This document shows, piece by piece, positions 1-7,933 of a stretch of 64,000 nt of DNA. Every line of letters starts with the position of its first letter. The stretch's first letter is position 1. Below the pieces are notes generated by a model. The model worked only from the letters and a program-made list of their open reading frames with translations. It was not told where the DNA came from and did no database searches. A program made the position numbers and the translations under genes. Where the stretch lies: assembly GCA_035693025.1 (NCBI GenBank), contig DASSHI010000040.1, positions 16,219 through 80,218 on the forward strand, written 5' to 3'. The stretch comes from VRUE01 sp035693025. GTDB lineage: Bacteria; Actinomycetota; Thermoleophilia; Solirubrobacterales; 70-9.

Positions 1-391
1 CGGAGGCGGTCGGGGCGCCGCCGATCCGCTTCACCAGACCGCCCTCCTGGTCGATCATCGCCAGCAGCGGATCGCGCAACCCCGGTGGGCGCGGGATCGC
101 CTGCAGGCCACGGATAAGACGCTGCCCGACCGCCCGGCTGGGCAGGTTGTCGGAGAAGAGCACGACGCCCGCCGCCTCGCCGGCCCGGATCATCCGCTTG
201 ACCTCGGCCGGTGGGCTCGCGCCCGGGAAGCCCAGCACGATCCGCTCCCCGGCCAGCTGGCTCGGCGTCAGCACGCTGGCCGCGCTGGGGCGCGACTCGG
301 CGCCGTCGCCGAGCGTCACGCCGAAGGCGAAAGCGCCCACCGCGAGGCCGCACGCCGCTGCCGCCGCAAGCCGCCGACGCCTGATCGTCAC
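1..391 (-). CDS. glycoside hydrolase family 3 (NagZ-like beta-N-acetylhexosaminidase), N-terminal part
   Basis: The gene runs off the left edge, so only about 130 N-terminal residues are visible. It starts at GTG 391 (an in-frame GTG at 400 is possible) with an Arg-rich stretch and a hydrophobic segment, so the protein is probably exported or membrane anchored. The hallmark is MIDQEGGLVKRIGGAPT near the edge, matching the [IV]DQEGGRVxR motif of family 3 beta-N-acetylhexosaminidases, which release GlcNAc from muropeptides or glycans. The usual Arg in that motif is Leu here. It is divergent from bioB. The catalytic Asp and His would lie outside the window, so activity cannot be judged. Confidence 0.75.
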   Translation of the reverse strand, partial: MTIRRRRLAAAAACGLAVGAFAFGVTLGDGAESRPSAASVLTPSQLAGERIVLGFPGASPPAEVKRMIRAGEAAGVVLFSDNLPSRAVGQRLIRGLQAIPRPPGLRDPLLAMIDQEGGLVKRIGGAPTAS

Positions 392-447
392 CGCTGCCAC
401 ACCGACGGACCATAGGCGTCCGGGACGACTCCTAGCCTTGCGCCCGA

Positions 448-1581
448 ATGCCCCCCCTGATCGACTTCGAGGAAGCGCTGGCGCTCGGCGAGCTGAGCGA
501 CCACGAGGAGATCGGCGGGCTGGTCGAGCGCGCCTGGGCCGTGCGCCGGGAGAACTTCGGCGATTCGACCGACATGTGCTCGCTGGTCAACGCCAAGTCG
601 GGCGGCTGCGCCGAGGACTGCGGCTTCTGCGCCCAGTCCCGCTACGCCGAGGCCGACACGCCGATGCACGCGATGATGGAGCCGGAGCAGATTCTCGAGC
701 ACGCGCGGGCCGCCGAGGCGGCGGGGGCGCACCGCTTCTGCATGGTCACCCAGGGCCAGGGGCTTTCGAAGAAAGACTTCAAGAAGATCCTCGAGGGCGC
801 GAAGCTGGTCGCCGAGAACACCAACCTGAAGCGCTGCGCCTCGATCGGCCACATGTCGGCCGAACGCGCCAAGCAGCTGCGCGAGGCCGGCATCCAGCGC
901 GTCCACCACAACGTCGAGTCCTCGCGCTCCTACTATCCGGAGGTCTCGACCACGGTCCGCTACGAGGGCCGGCTGCGGACGATCGACGCGGTCAAGGAGG
1001 CCGGCCTGGAGACCTGCGTCGGCGGCATCCTCAACCTCGGCGAGTCGCCGCGACAGCGGGTCGAGATGGCCTTCGAGCTCTCCGAGCTCGAGCCGACCTC
1101 GGTGCCGATCAACCTGCTCAACCCGCGCGACGGCACCAAGTTCGGCGACCGCCCGTTGATGGACCCGTGGGAGGTCGTCAAGTGGGTGGCGATCTTCCGC
1201 CTGATCATCCCCGGCGCCCTCTTCCGCCTCTGCGGCGGGCGGGTCGAGAACCTCGGCGAGCTGCAGCCGCTGGCCGTCAAGGCGGGGCTCAACGGGGTGA
1301 TGATGGGCAACTTCCTGACCACGCTCGGCGCCGAGCCCGAGGACGACCGGGCGATGTTCGAGGAGCTCGGGCTGAACGTGGCCCGACAACCCGACAACGG
1401 CGCCGACCCGCGGCCAGACAACCGCTCCGGCTGGCTCGAGGGCGAGACGCCGGCGACGCCGATCGACGAGCTGATCGACAAGCAGGACGAAGCCAGCTTC
1501 TGGGACCCCTCGACCCAGCTGCGGGTGATCAAGAAGACCAAGAAGCCCCCGCCCTACCCGGCGCGCCAGACAGCCGCATGA
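448..1581 (+). CDS. bioB: biotin synthase
   Basis: Radical SAM enzyme that inserts sulfur into dethiobiotin, the last step of biotin synthesis. Residues 54-61 hold the 4Fe-4S/SAM motif CAEDCGFC (Cys54, Cys58, Cys61). YNLN-type and NPRDGTKFGDRP segments fit the TIM-barrel core. Length is 377 aa, with a C-terminal tail slightly longer than the core family. No clear Shine-Dalgarno precedes ATG 448, so the message may be leaderless. The stop overlaps the bioF start by four bases (ATGA), giving a coupled bioB-bioF-bioD operon. Family identity is certain from the motif and overall sequence. Confidence 0.97.
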   Translation: MPPLIDFEEALALGELSDHEEIGGLVERAWAVRRENFGDSTDMCSLVNAKSGGCAEDCGFCAQSRYAEADTPMHAMMEPEQILEHARAAEAAGAHRFCMVTQGQGLSKKDFKKILEGAKLVAENTNLKRCASIGHMSAERAKQLREAGIQRVHHNVESSRSYYPEVSTTVRYEGRLRTIDAVKEAGLETCVGGILNLGESPRQRVEMAFELSELEPTSVPINLLNPRDGTKFGDRPLMDPWEVVKWVAIFRLIIPGALFRLCGGRVENLGELQPLAVKAGLNGVMMGNFLTTLGAEPEDDRAMFEELGLNVARQPDNGADPRPDNRSGWLEGETPATPIDELIDKQDEASFWDPSTQLRVIKKTKKPPPYPARQTAA

Positions 1582-2762
1582 GCGACCTCGCGGAGCGGCT
1601 GGAGGAGCTTCGCGCGAGCGGGCTCCACCGCCGGCTGCGCCTGATCGAAGGGGCGCAGGGGCCGCGGGTCCAGCTCGACGGCGAGCCGGTGCTGTTGCTC
1701 TGCTCGAACGACTACCTCGGCCTGGCCGGCCACCCGCGGGTGCGCGAAGCCGCTGCCGAGGCGGCGCTCCGCTGGGGCGCCGGCGCCGGCGCCTCGCGGC
1801 TGATCTCCGGCAACATGGCGTCGCACCATAGGCTGGAGCGGCGACTGGCCGAGTTCAAGGGCTACGAGGCGGCGCTGCTCTTCGGCTCGGGCTACCTGGC
1901 TAACGTCGGCGCGATCTCCGCCCTGGCCGGGCGCGACAGCGTCGTCTTCTCCGACGAGCTCAACCACGCCAGCATCGTCGACGGCTGCCGCCTCGCGCGA
2001 GCCGAGACCTTCGTCTACCGACACGGCGACGCCGAGCACCTCGCCTGGGGATTGCGCGAGGCGGCGGGGCGGGGCTCGCTGATCGTCAGCGACGGCGTCT
2101 TCTCGATGGACGGCGACGTCGCCCCGCTCGAGGACCTGGCGCGGCTGGCGCGCGAGCACGGCTGCCGGCTGATGATCGACGAGGCGCACGCGACCGGGGC
2201 GCTCGGGCCGGGCGGCCGCGGTTCGGTCGCCGCGGCAGGCCTCGGCGAGGAGGTCGACCTGGTGGTCGGCACGCTCGGCAAGGCGCTCGGCTCCTACGGC
2301 GCCTACGTCTGCGCAAGCGTCGAGCTGCGCGAATACCTGCTCAACACGGCGCGTTCCTTCATCTTCTCGACGGCGCTGCCACCGCCGGTGCCGGCGGCGG
2401 CGCTGGCCGCGCTGGAGATCCTCGAAGCGGAGCCGCAGCGGGTGCGGCGCCTCGGCGCCAACGCGGCCGCGCTGCGCGAGGCGCTTCGGGCGGAGGGCCT
2501 TGCCGCCGGCGGGGGGACTAGCCAGATCGTGCCGCTCGAGGTCGGCGAGGCCGAGCCGACGATGGCGCTCTGCGAGCGCCTGCTCGAGCGCGGCGTCTTC
2601 GCGCAGGGCATCCGCCCGCCCACCGTCCCCCCCGGCTCCTCGCGCCTGCGCTTCAGCGTGATGGCGACTCACGAGGAGGCGGAGCTGCGCGAGGCGGCAC
2701 GGCTGACGGGAGACGCTGCGCGCGAGGTGGGCATCGGCGCTTCGATCCCCCTGGCTGCTTGA
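1578..2762 (+). CDS. bioF: 8-amino-7-oxononanoate synthase
   Basis: PLP-dependent alpha-oxoamine synthase that condenses pimeloyl-ACP/CoA with L-alanine, the first committed step of biotin ring assembly. The start ATG overlaps the bioB stop. LLCSNDYLGLAGHP lies near the N-terminus, DEAHATGALGPGGRG is the cofactor-contact region, and the Lys of TLGKALGS is the expected Schiff-base residue. At 394 aa it is the usual family length. The open frame extends far upstream inside bioB, but that part is antisense-like noise. It ends TTGA, where the TTG is the probable bioD start. Confidence 0.96.
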   Translation: MSDLAERLEELRASGLHRRLRLIEGAQGPRVQLDGEPVLLLCSNDYLGLAGHPRVREAAAEAALRWGAGAGASRLISGNMASHHRLERRLAEFKGYEAALLFGSGYLANVGAISALAGRDSVVFSDELNHASIVDGCRLARAETFVYRHGDAEHLAWGLREAAGRGSLIVSDGVFSMDGDVAPLEDLARLAREHGCRLMIDEAHATGALGPGGRGSVAAAGLGEEVDLVVGTLGKALGSYGAYVCASVELREYLLNTARSFIFSTALPPPVPAAALAALEILEAEPQRVRRLGANAAALREALRAEGLAAGGGTSQIVPLEVGEAEPTMALCERLLERGVFAQGIRPPTVPPGSSRLRFSVMATHEEAELREAARLTGDAAREVGIGASIPLAA

Positions 2763-3439
2763 GGGGCTTCTTCGTCACCGGGACCGGGACGGAGGTCGGC
2801 AAGACCATCGTCGCCGCCGCGATCGCCCGCACGCTGGCCGGCGAAGGGCAGCGCGTCGCGGTCTTCAAGCCTGCGGTGACCGGCCTCGAGGAGGAGGGTG
2901 AGCCCGACCACACCCTGCTGCGCCGCGCGGCGGGCTCGGAGCAGAGCGACGCGGAGATCGCGCCCTATCGCTACGGCCCGCCGATGTCGCCGCACCTGGC
3001 CGCACCGCTGGCGGGCGAGGAGATCTCGCGCGAGCGGCTGCTCGAAGGCGCCCGTGCCGCCGGGGCGGATGCCGACGCGCTCGTCTGCGAGGGCGTCGGC
3101 GGGCTGCTGGTCCCGCTTGCCGCCGGCTACCTCGTTCGCGACCTCGCCGGCGACCTCGGCCTGCCGCTCGTCATCGCCGCTTCGCCCGGCCTGGGGACGA
3201 TCAACCACACCCTGTTGACGATCGAGGCGGCGCGCTCGGCCGGGCTCGACGTCGCCGTCGTCGTCTTCACCCCCTGGCCGCAGGAGCCGTCGGCGGTCGA
3301 GCAATCCAACCGCGAGACGATCGGCGCGCTCGGCGAAGTCGAGGTCGAGACGCTGCCGCGCCTCGACCTCTCCTCGCCTACGACCTGGCCGCGGCTAGCT
3401 CCGCCTCCTCGGCGGCAAGCCCGGAGCCGCCTGGGTTGA
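2759..3439 (+). CDS. bioD: ATP-dependent dethiobiotin synthetase
   Basis: Closes the ureido ring of 7,8-diaminononanoate using CO2 and ATP. The N-terminus is RGFFVTGTGTEVGKTIVAAA, with the P-loop GTGTEVGKT directly after a TTG start that overlaps the bioF stop. CEGVGGLLVPL is the second conserved segment. At 226 aa it is typical. The 3' end overlaps the convergent MFS gene by 62 bases, and the last ~20 residues (Pro/Arg-rich) look non-conserved, so the tail may be a by-product of the overlap. It belongs with bioB and bioF; bioA lies 4.5 kb away. Confidence 0.94.
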   Translation: MRGFFVTGTGTEVGKTIVAAAIARTLAGEGQRVAVFKPAVTGLEEEGEPDHTLLRRAAGSEQSDAEIAPYRYGPPMSPHLAAPLAGEEISRERLLEGARAAGADADALVCEGVGGLLVPLAAGYLVRDLAGDLGLPLVIAASPGLGTINHTLLTIEAARSAGLDVAVVVFTPWPQEPSAVEQSNRETIGALGEVEVETLPRLDLSSPTTWPRLAPPPRRQARSRLG

Positions 3440-4874
3440 CGGCGGCCTCGGCCGCCTCGGAGCTGACCTCTTTCGGCCTGGCGTTGATCGAGACCGCGGC
3501 GATCACGGCGCCGACGGCGACAACGGCAGCCGAGATCCACATCGCGTTGCTCAGCCCGTCGACGAACTGCTGGGGGGTGGCGGTCTCGAAGCTGCTGCCC
3601 GCCGCGGCCTGGAAGATCGCGCCGCTGACGGCGATGCCGAGGCTGCCGCCGACCATGCGAAACATCGAGAGCACGCCCGAGGCGATGCCGGCTTTCTGCA
3701 CCGAGACGGCATTCATCGCCGCGCTCGTCATCGGTGACATCGTCAGTGCGATGCCGATGCCGAGCAGCATGAAGCCCGTCAGCAGATCGAGGTATCCCGA
3801 GTCGACCGCGATCCCGGTGAACGTGTAGAGGGAGGCCGTGAGGATCGTCAGCCCGGCGACGATCAGCCAGCGTGGCCCGAAGCGGTCGGCGAGCCGTCCG
3901 GCCACCGGCGCGACGCCGACGATCATCAGGGTCGAGGGCAGGAAGCGCACGCCCGCCTCCAGCGGCGAATAGCGGAGGATGTCCTGCATGTAGAGGGCGA
4001 GGAAGAAGAAGACGCCCATCATCGCGAAGGTGATGATCAGCGCCACCACCACCGCGCCGAGGAAGTTGCGGTCCTTGAAGAAGCGGAATTCGACCATCGG
4101 CACCTTGACGCGAAGCTCGACCTGGACGAAGGCGATCGCCCCGATCACCGCGCCGGCCAGCAGCCCGACGATCGCGGGCGAGTTCCAGCCCCAGCTGTTG
4201 CCCTCGACCAAAGCCAGCACCAGGGCGGTGAGGCTCGCAGTCAGCGTCGCCACGCCGAGGTAGTCGACGTCGCGACCGACCGTGGTGTCGCGCGACTCGC
4301 GCACGGCGAAGACCGTCGCCGTGACGGCCCCGATCGCCACCGGGATGTTGAGGTAGAAGATCGCGCGCCAGCTGACGTGCTCGGTGAGGAAGCCGCCGAG
4401 CACCGGGCCGACGGCCAGGGCGAGGGCGGAGACCCCGGCCCAGGTGCCCATCGCCTTGCCGCGCTCGTGGGCTGGGAACGCGTCGGTGATGATCGACAAC
4501 GTGCCCGGCATCATCAGCGCCGCGCCGACGCCCTGCACGACCCGGCTGATCACCAGGTCGGTGGCGCCCTGGGCGAAGCCCGCGGTGGCCGAGGAGAGGG
4601 CGAAGATGACGACGCCGAAGAGGAACATGCGGCGGCGGCCGAAGATGTCTCCGAGGCGCCCGCCGGTCGCCAGCAGCACGGCGAACGACAGCGTGTAGCC
4701 GTTGATCGTCCACTCGAGGCCGGAGATGGAGGCGCCGAGATCGCGCTGGATCGACGGCAGGGCGACGTTCACGACCGTGTTGTCGAGCATGATCATGAAC
4801 AGTGCGAAGCACATCGCACCGAGCGTCCACCACTTGCGGTTTTCGTCGGTGATCAGGTGGCTGTAACGGGTCAA
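3378..4874 (-). CDS. DHA2-type MFS multidrug exporter (EmrB/QacA family)
   Basis: A 498-aa membrane transporter. The N-terminal segment MIMLDNTVVNVALPSI is the motif C/D region of 14-TM DHA2 drug/proton antiporters, followed by GGRLGDIFGRRRMF (motif A). Many hydrophobic helices follow, with a charged C-terminal tail rich in Glu and Ala. The TTG start (TTGA) overlaps the stop of the upstream MarR gene, so the two are translationally coupled: a local repressor controlling a drug or fatty-acid exporter is the likely reading. The substrate is unknown. It lies inside the split biotin locus but has no obvious link to biotin. Confidence 0.92.
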   Translation of the reverse strand: MTRYSHLITDENRKWWTLGAMCFALFMIMLDNTVVNVALPSIQRDLGASISGLEWTINGYTLSFAVLLATGGRLGDIFGRRRMFLFGVVIFALSSATAGFAQGATDLVISRVVQGVGAALMMPGTLSIITDAFPAHERGKAMGTWAGVSALALAVGPVLGGFLTEHVSWRAIFYLNIPVAIGAVTATVFAVRESRDTTVGRDVDYLGVATLTASLTALVLALVEGNSWGWNSPAIVGLLAGAVIGAIAFVQVELRVKVPMVEFRFFKDRNFLGAVVVALIITFAMMGVFFFLALYMQDILRYSPLEAGVRFLPSTLMIVGVAPVAGRLADRFGPRWLIVAGLTILTASLYTFTGIAVDSGYLDLLTGFMLLGIGIALTMSPMTSAAMNAVSVQKAGIASGVLSMFRMVGGSLGIAVSGAIFQAAAGSSFETATPQQFVDGLSNAMWISAAVVAVGAVIAAVSINARPKEVSSEAAEAAVNPGGSGLAAEEAELAAARS

Positions 4875-5398
4875 GCGTTGACTCCCTTCAAATGCTCATA
4901 GGTCTTGGAGATGTCCTCCCGGTCCATCAGCGCCTCGATCGCCGCGTCGAGCTTGCGACGCTGCGTTGCGCTGAGGCTCTCGGCGAAGGCCTCGAGGCCC
5001 GCCTGGCGGACGACGAGCAGCGTGTCGACCAGCTCCTTGCCCTTGTCGGTGATCGCGACCCGGCGCACGCGCCGGTCCTCGGGGTCCTCGACTCGGGTGG
5101 CGAGCCCTTCACAAACGAGGGCGTCCACCGCCCTGCTCATCGAGGGGACCGAGACGCTGAACGTCTCGGCGAGTTCGCTCACCTGCCGGGGCTGGTTCCC
5201 CTCTCCGATCCCGCCCAGCTCGAGCAGCGCCTTGCACTGCGTCATCGAGAGGCCGGACTCCTCGATCACCCGCAGCTGGTTGCCGCGGTCGTAGAGGAAG
5301 ACGTGCCGCATCAGCGCGCTCAACCGGGCCGCGGTGTCCTGCGCCCCCGCGCTCACGTCGGCTTTCTCGGTCATCGCTGCGATTTCGCTCGCTTGCAT
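4871..5398 (-). CDS. MarR-family transcriptional regulator
   Basis: Winged-helix regulator. The conserved part reads SMTQCKALLELGGIG, then a recognition-helix region SVSVPSMSRAVDALVCEG and the wing EDPEDRRVRRVAIT, typical of MarR proteins. The frame is open to 5440, but a start there would run through the inverted repeat at 5421-5446, so ATG 5398 (175 aa) or the downstream ATG at 5374 is preferred. It is coupled to the MFS exporter and should repress both genes through the operator just upstream. The ligand is unknown. Confidence 0.93.
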   Translation of the reverse strand: MQASEIAAMTEKADVSAGAQDTAARLSALMRHVFLYDRGNQLRVIEESGLSMTQCKALLELGGIGEGNQPRQVSELAETFSVSVPSMSRAVDALVCEGLATRVEDPEDRRVRRVAITDKGKELVDTLLVVRQAGLEAFAESLSATQRRKLDAAIEALMDREDISKTYEHLKGVNA

Positions 5399-5420
5399 GC
5401 GAACGATGGTTGCAACAGAA

Positions 5421-5446
5421 CAACTATTTCTCAAGCGCAATAGTTG
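5421..5446. promoter_or_regulatory. inverted repeat, probable MarR operator
   Basis: CAACTATT and AATAGTTG form perfect 8-base arms separated by 10 bases. A second, interlocking pair (CTCAAG and CTTGAG) straddles the right arm. The site lies 23-48 bases upstream of the chosen MarR start, in the 63-base gap after the desaturase stop. This AT-rich palindrome in GC-rich DNA is where a self-repressing MarR dimer would be expected. Confidence 0.6.
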
Positions 5447-5461
5447 CTTGAGTGATCTATA

Positions 5462-6718
5462 TCACGCAGGCTCGTGCTCCTCGGCCCGGTAGGGGCCCGG
5501 CTTCTCGCGCTGGTGGCCGCCCGGGAAGGCGAGCCGGAGGATGGTCCGCTGCACCATGCCCAGCTGCTGGCTGAACGGGCCGCTGTTGTAGGGGAGCTCG
5601 TAGCGCTCGCAGATCTCCTTCACCTGGGGCGCGATCTCGGCGTAGCGGGTGCTCGGCAGGTCGGGGAAGAGATGGTGCTCGACCTGGTAGCCGAGGTTGC
5701 CGCTGGCGACGTGGAACAGCGGGCTGCCCTCGATGTTGGCGGCACCGACGAGCTGGCGCACATACCAGCCGCCGCGGCTCTCGTCCTCGACCTCCTCCGG
5801 GCTGAAGGTGTAGGTCTGGTCGGGGAAGTGGCCGCAGAAGATGATCGCGTAGGCCCAGACGTTGCGAATCACGTTTGCGGTGGCGTCGGCCGAGACGGTC
5901 GAGCGGTAGGCCTCCGCGCCGGCACGCGCGGCGGAGCCGAGGACGTCGGCGAGGCCGCCGCGGCGCCCACGGCCGCCGCGGCGCCCACGGCGCCCACGGC
6001 GCCCTTCGAGCGCGGCCTCGGCCGCCGCGGTCGCCAGCGCGCTCAGCAACGGCCAGGCGATGTAGTCCTTGACCACCTGGCTCTTCGCCTTTTCCTTGAT
6101 CCCGGCCAGCTCGCGCTTGACCTGGGCCTTCGTTTTCTTGCCCGTGCGGATCGCCTCGAAATCGAGGTCGTGGAACGCCACCCCCCACTCGAAGAACGCC
6201 GCCAGCACCAGGTTGTAGAGCGGCTGGAGGAGATAGACCGGATGCCACTTCTGCTGCGGGTCGATCCGCATGATCTCGTAGCCGAGGTCCTTGTCCTTGC
6301 CGAGGATGTTGGTGAAGGTGTGGTGGACGTAGTTGTGCGAGTGCTTCCACGCCTCCGCCGTCGAGGCGGTGTCCCAGTCCCAGGTCGAGGAGTTGATCTG
6401 GGGGTCGTTCATCCAGTCCCACTGGCCGTGCAGGACGTTGTGGCCGATCTCCATGTTCTCGAGGATCTTGGCCATCGAAAGCGCGGCCGTTCCCGCGATC
6501 CACGCCGGCCGCGAACGCGAGCCGAGCAGCAGCGCGCGCCCGCTCACGGCGAGGCGGCGCTGCATCGCGATCATGCTCTCGATGTAGCGGCGATCGCGGG
6601 CGCCGAGGTCGGCGAAGACCCGGTCTTTGATCGCGTCGAACTCGCGTCCCAGCTCGTCGAGCTGGTCGCTGGAGAGGTGGCTGAGTGGACTGGCGGTCTC
6701 GGTGCTCGTTGCGGTCAT
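5462..6718 (-). CDS. membrane fatty acid (acyl-CoA) desaturase, DesA3-like, with Arg/Gly-rich insertion
   Basis: Di-iron membrane desaturase that introduces a double bond in acyl chains. The three His boxes are present: HNVLH (residues 93-97), HNYVHH (128-133) and QVEHH (345-349). An Fpr-like reductase gene lies 19 bases upstream, the same pairing as Mycobacterium DesA3/Rv3230c, so electrons probably come from that flavo-iron-sulfur protein. GAAAGG serves as Shine-Dalgarno. Residues ~238-256 are a run of Arg and Gly encoded by a DNA tandem repeat, in a region where relatives have hydrophobic sequence. All His ligands remain intact, so the enzyme may still be active. Confidence 0.93.
   Translation of the reverse strand: MTATSTETASPLSHLSSDQLDELGREFDAIKDRVFADLGARDRRYIESMIAMQRRLAVSGRALLLGSRSRPAWIAGTAALSMAKILENMEIGHNVLHGQWDWMNDPQINSSTWDWDTASTAEAWKHSHNYVHHTFTNILGKDKDLGYEIMRIDPQQKWHPVYLLQPLYNLVLAAFFEWGVAFHDLDFEAIRTGKKTKAQVKRELAGIKEKAKSQVVKDYIAWPLLSALATAAAEAALEGRRGRRGRRGGRGRRGGLADVLGSAARAGAEAYRSTVSADATANVIRNVWAYAIIFCGHFPDQTYTFSPEEVEDESRGGWYVRQLVGAANIEGSPLFHVASGNLGYQVEHHLFPDLPSTRYAEIAPQVKEICERYELPYNSGPFSQQLGMVQRTILRLAFPGGHQREKPGPYRAEEHEPA
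5953..6004. repeat. GC-rich tandem repeat inside the desaturase gene
   Basis: An 18-base unit (GGCCGCCGCGGCGCCCAC) occurs twice in tandem (5953-5970, 5971-5988), followed by a nearly doubled 9-base sub-unit (GGCGCCCAC). The period is a multiple of three, so copy-number change keeps the frame and lengthens or shortens the Arg/Gly run of the encoded protein. Confidence 0.9.
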
Positions 6719-6737
6719 CGTCTGCCTTTCGGTTGTC

Positions 6738-7835
6738 TCAAAGCGCTATCTCGATCGGGCCCTCGGGCGCGTTGACGCAGGTGCGGATCATTTCCCCGTG
6801 CTTGCCATGGACTTCCCCGGTTCGCAGGTCGCGAACCTCTCCCGAGCAGAGCCTGCCCACGCAGGTGTGGCAGATGCCCATCCGGCAGCCGAAGGGAAGG
6901 ACGGCGCCGGCCTCCTCGCCGGCGACGAGGATCGGCGTGGCGCCGTCGCACTCCGCCTCGACTCCGCTCTTGGCGAACCGCACGCTGCCGCCCTCCCCCC
7001 CGCCGGGGTCGCCGCCGATCATCGGCTGGAAGCGCTCGATGCTGAGCATCTCCGCGACTCCCTCCCCCTCCCAGTGCTCGCTCATCGCATCGAGCATCTC
7101 GCCGGGCCCCGAGATGAAGGTGTGGCGGGTGCGCCAGTCGGGACAGAGATCGTCGAGGTCGCCCGGGCCGATGCGTCCCTGCTCGCCGCTGATCCTCAGC
7201 CGCAGGCGATAGCCGGGATGGGCCTCGTCGATCTCGCGCAGGCGCTCGGCGAAGATCACGTCGCTCGCGGTGCGGGCGGAGTGGATGTGAGCCACGTCGT
7301 CGACCGCCTCGGCGTGGTGGAGGCTGCGCAGCATGCTCATGATCGGCGTGATGCCGCTGCCGGCGCTGATGAAGAGCAGCTTCTCGGGAGCCGGATCGGG
7401 AAGGACGAAGGTGCCTTCCACCCCGCCGAGCCGGACGACGTCCCCCGGCCTGGCCTGGCGCACCAGGTAGGGCGAGACCTTGCCCGTGTCGACGAGCTTC
7501 GGCGTGATGCTGATGCAGCCGTCCGGGCGGCCGGGCTCGGAGGTGAGCGAATAGGCGCGCCAGTGGTGCACGCCGTCGATCACGACTCCGATCCTCAGAT
7601 ACTGGCCCGGCAGGTGGCCCGGCCATTCGTAGCCGGGGCGGATCAGCACGGTCACGGTGTCGGCCGTCTCTTCCTCGATCCGCTCGATCCGGCCGCGCAG
7701 CTCGCGCGTCGACCAGAGCGGATTGATCAGTTCCAGGTAGTCGTCGGGCAGCAACGGGCTGAAGAGGGCGCGGACCGCCCGCAGCGCGCGACGCCGAACG
7801 GGGGAAACCTTTGGGATCGCTCCACGCTCAGCCAT
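6738..7835 (-). CDS. ferredoxin reductase-type flavo-iron-sulfur oxidoreductase (desaturase electron donor)
   Basis: Three-domain protein of about 365 aa. An FAD-binding barrel contains RAYSLTSEP. An NAD(P)H-binding segment contains SAGSGITPIMSML. A C-terminal plant-type 2Fe-2S ferredoxin domain has FGCRMGICHTC and a fourth Cys in RTCVN. It should pass electrons from NAD(P)H to the desaturase encoded directly downstream. The frame is open to 7892, but ATG 7835 is preferred because the longer version would translate through the palindrome at 7847-7864. The arrangement matches mycobacterial Rv3230c-desA3. Confidence 0.92.
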   Translation of the reverse strand: MAERGAIPKVSPVRRRALRAVRALFSPLLPDDYLELINPLWSTRELRGRIERIEEETADTVTVLIRPGYEWPGHLPGQYLRIGVVIDGVHHWRAYSLTSEPGRPDGCISITPKLVDTGKVSPYLVRQARPGDVVRLGGVEGTFVLPDPAPEKLLFISAGSGITPIMSMLRSLHHAEAVDDVAHIHSARTASDVIFAERLREIDEAHPGYRLRLRISGEQGRIGPGDLDDLCPDWRTRHTFISGPGEMLDAMSEHWEGEGVAEMLSIERFQPMIGGDPGGGEGGSVRFAKSGVEAECDGATPILVAGEEAGAVLPFGCRMGICHTCVGRLCSGEVRDLRTGEVHGKHGEMIRTCVNAPEGPIEIAL

Positions 7836-7846
7836 CGGAGGGAACG

Positions 7847-7864
7847 TTACATCGTTTGATGTAA
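7847..7864. promoter_or_regulatory. perfect palindrome between ferredoxin reductase and bioA, candidate operator
   Basis: TTACATC-GTTT-GATGTAA has perfect 7-base arms and a 4-base spacer, 12 bases upstream of the reductase start and 70 bases upstream of bioA. Size and symmetry suit a TetR-type dimer. It could control the desaturase operon, bioA, or both. No regulator is encoded next to it, so the protein is unidentified. Confidence 0.5.
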
Positions 7865-7933
7865 AAGTCTGTGAAGTGCCGCACGTTGGCATGACAGTTA
7901 CCCGCCGCCGCCAGGACTATGTTGGAAGCGGCG

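Noticed and set aside
3127..4833. 568-codon minus-strand frame overlapping bioD and the MFS gene.
   Set aside because: Arg- and Gly-rich frame-shadow of the MFS gene, which has clear transporter motifs in its own frame.
5940..6015. CRISPR-like repeat.
   Set aside because: Units are contiguous, in frame with a coding gene and lack spacers; it is a simple tandem repeat.
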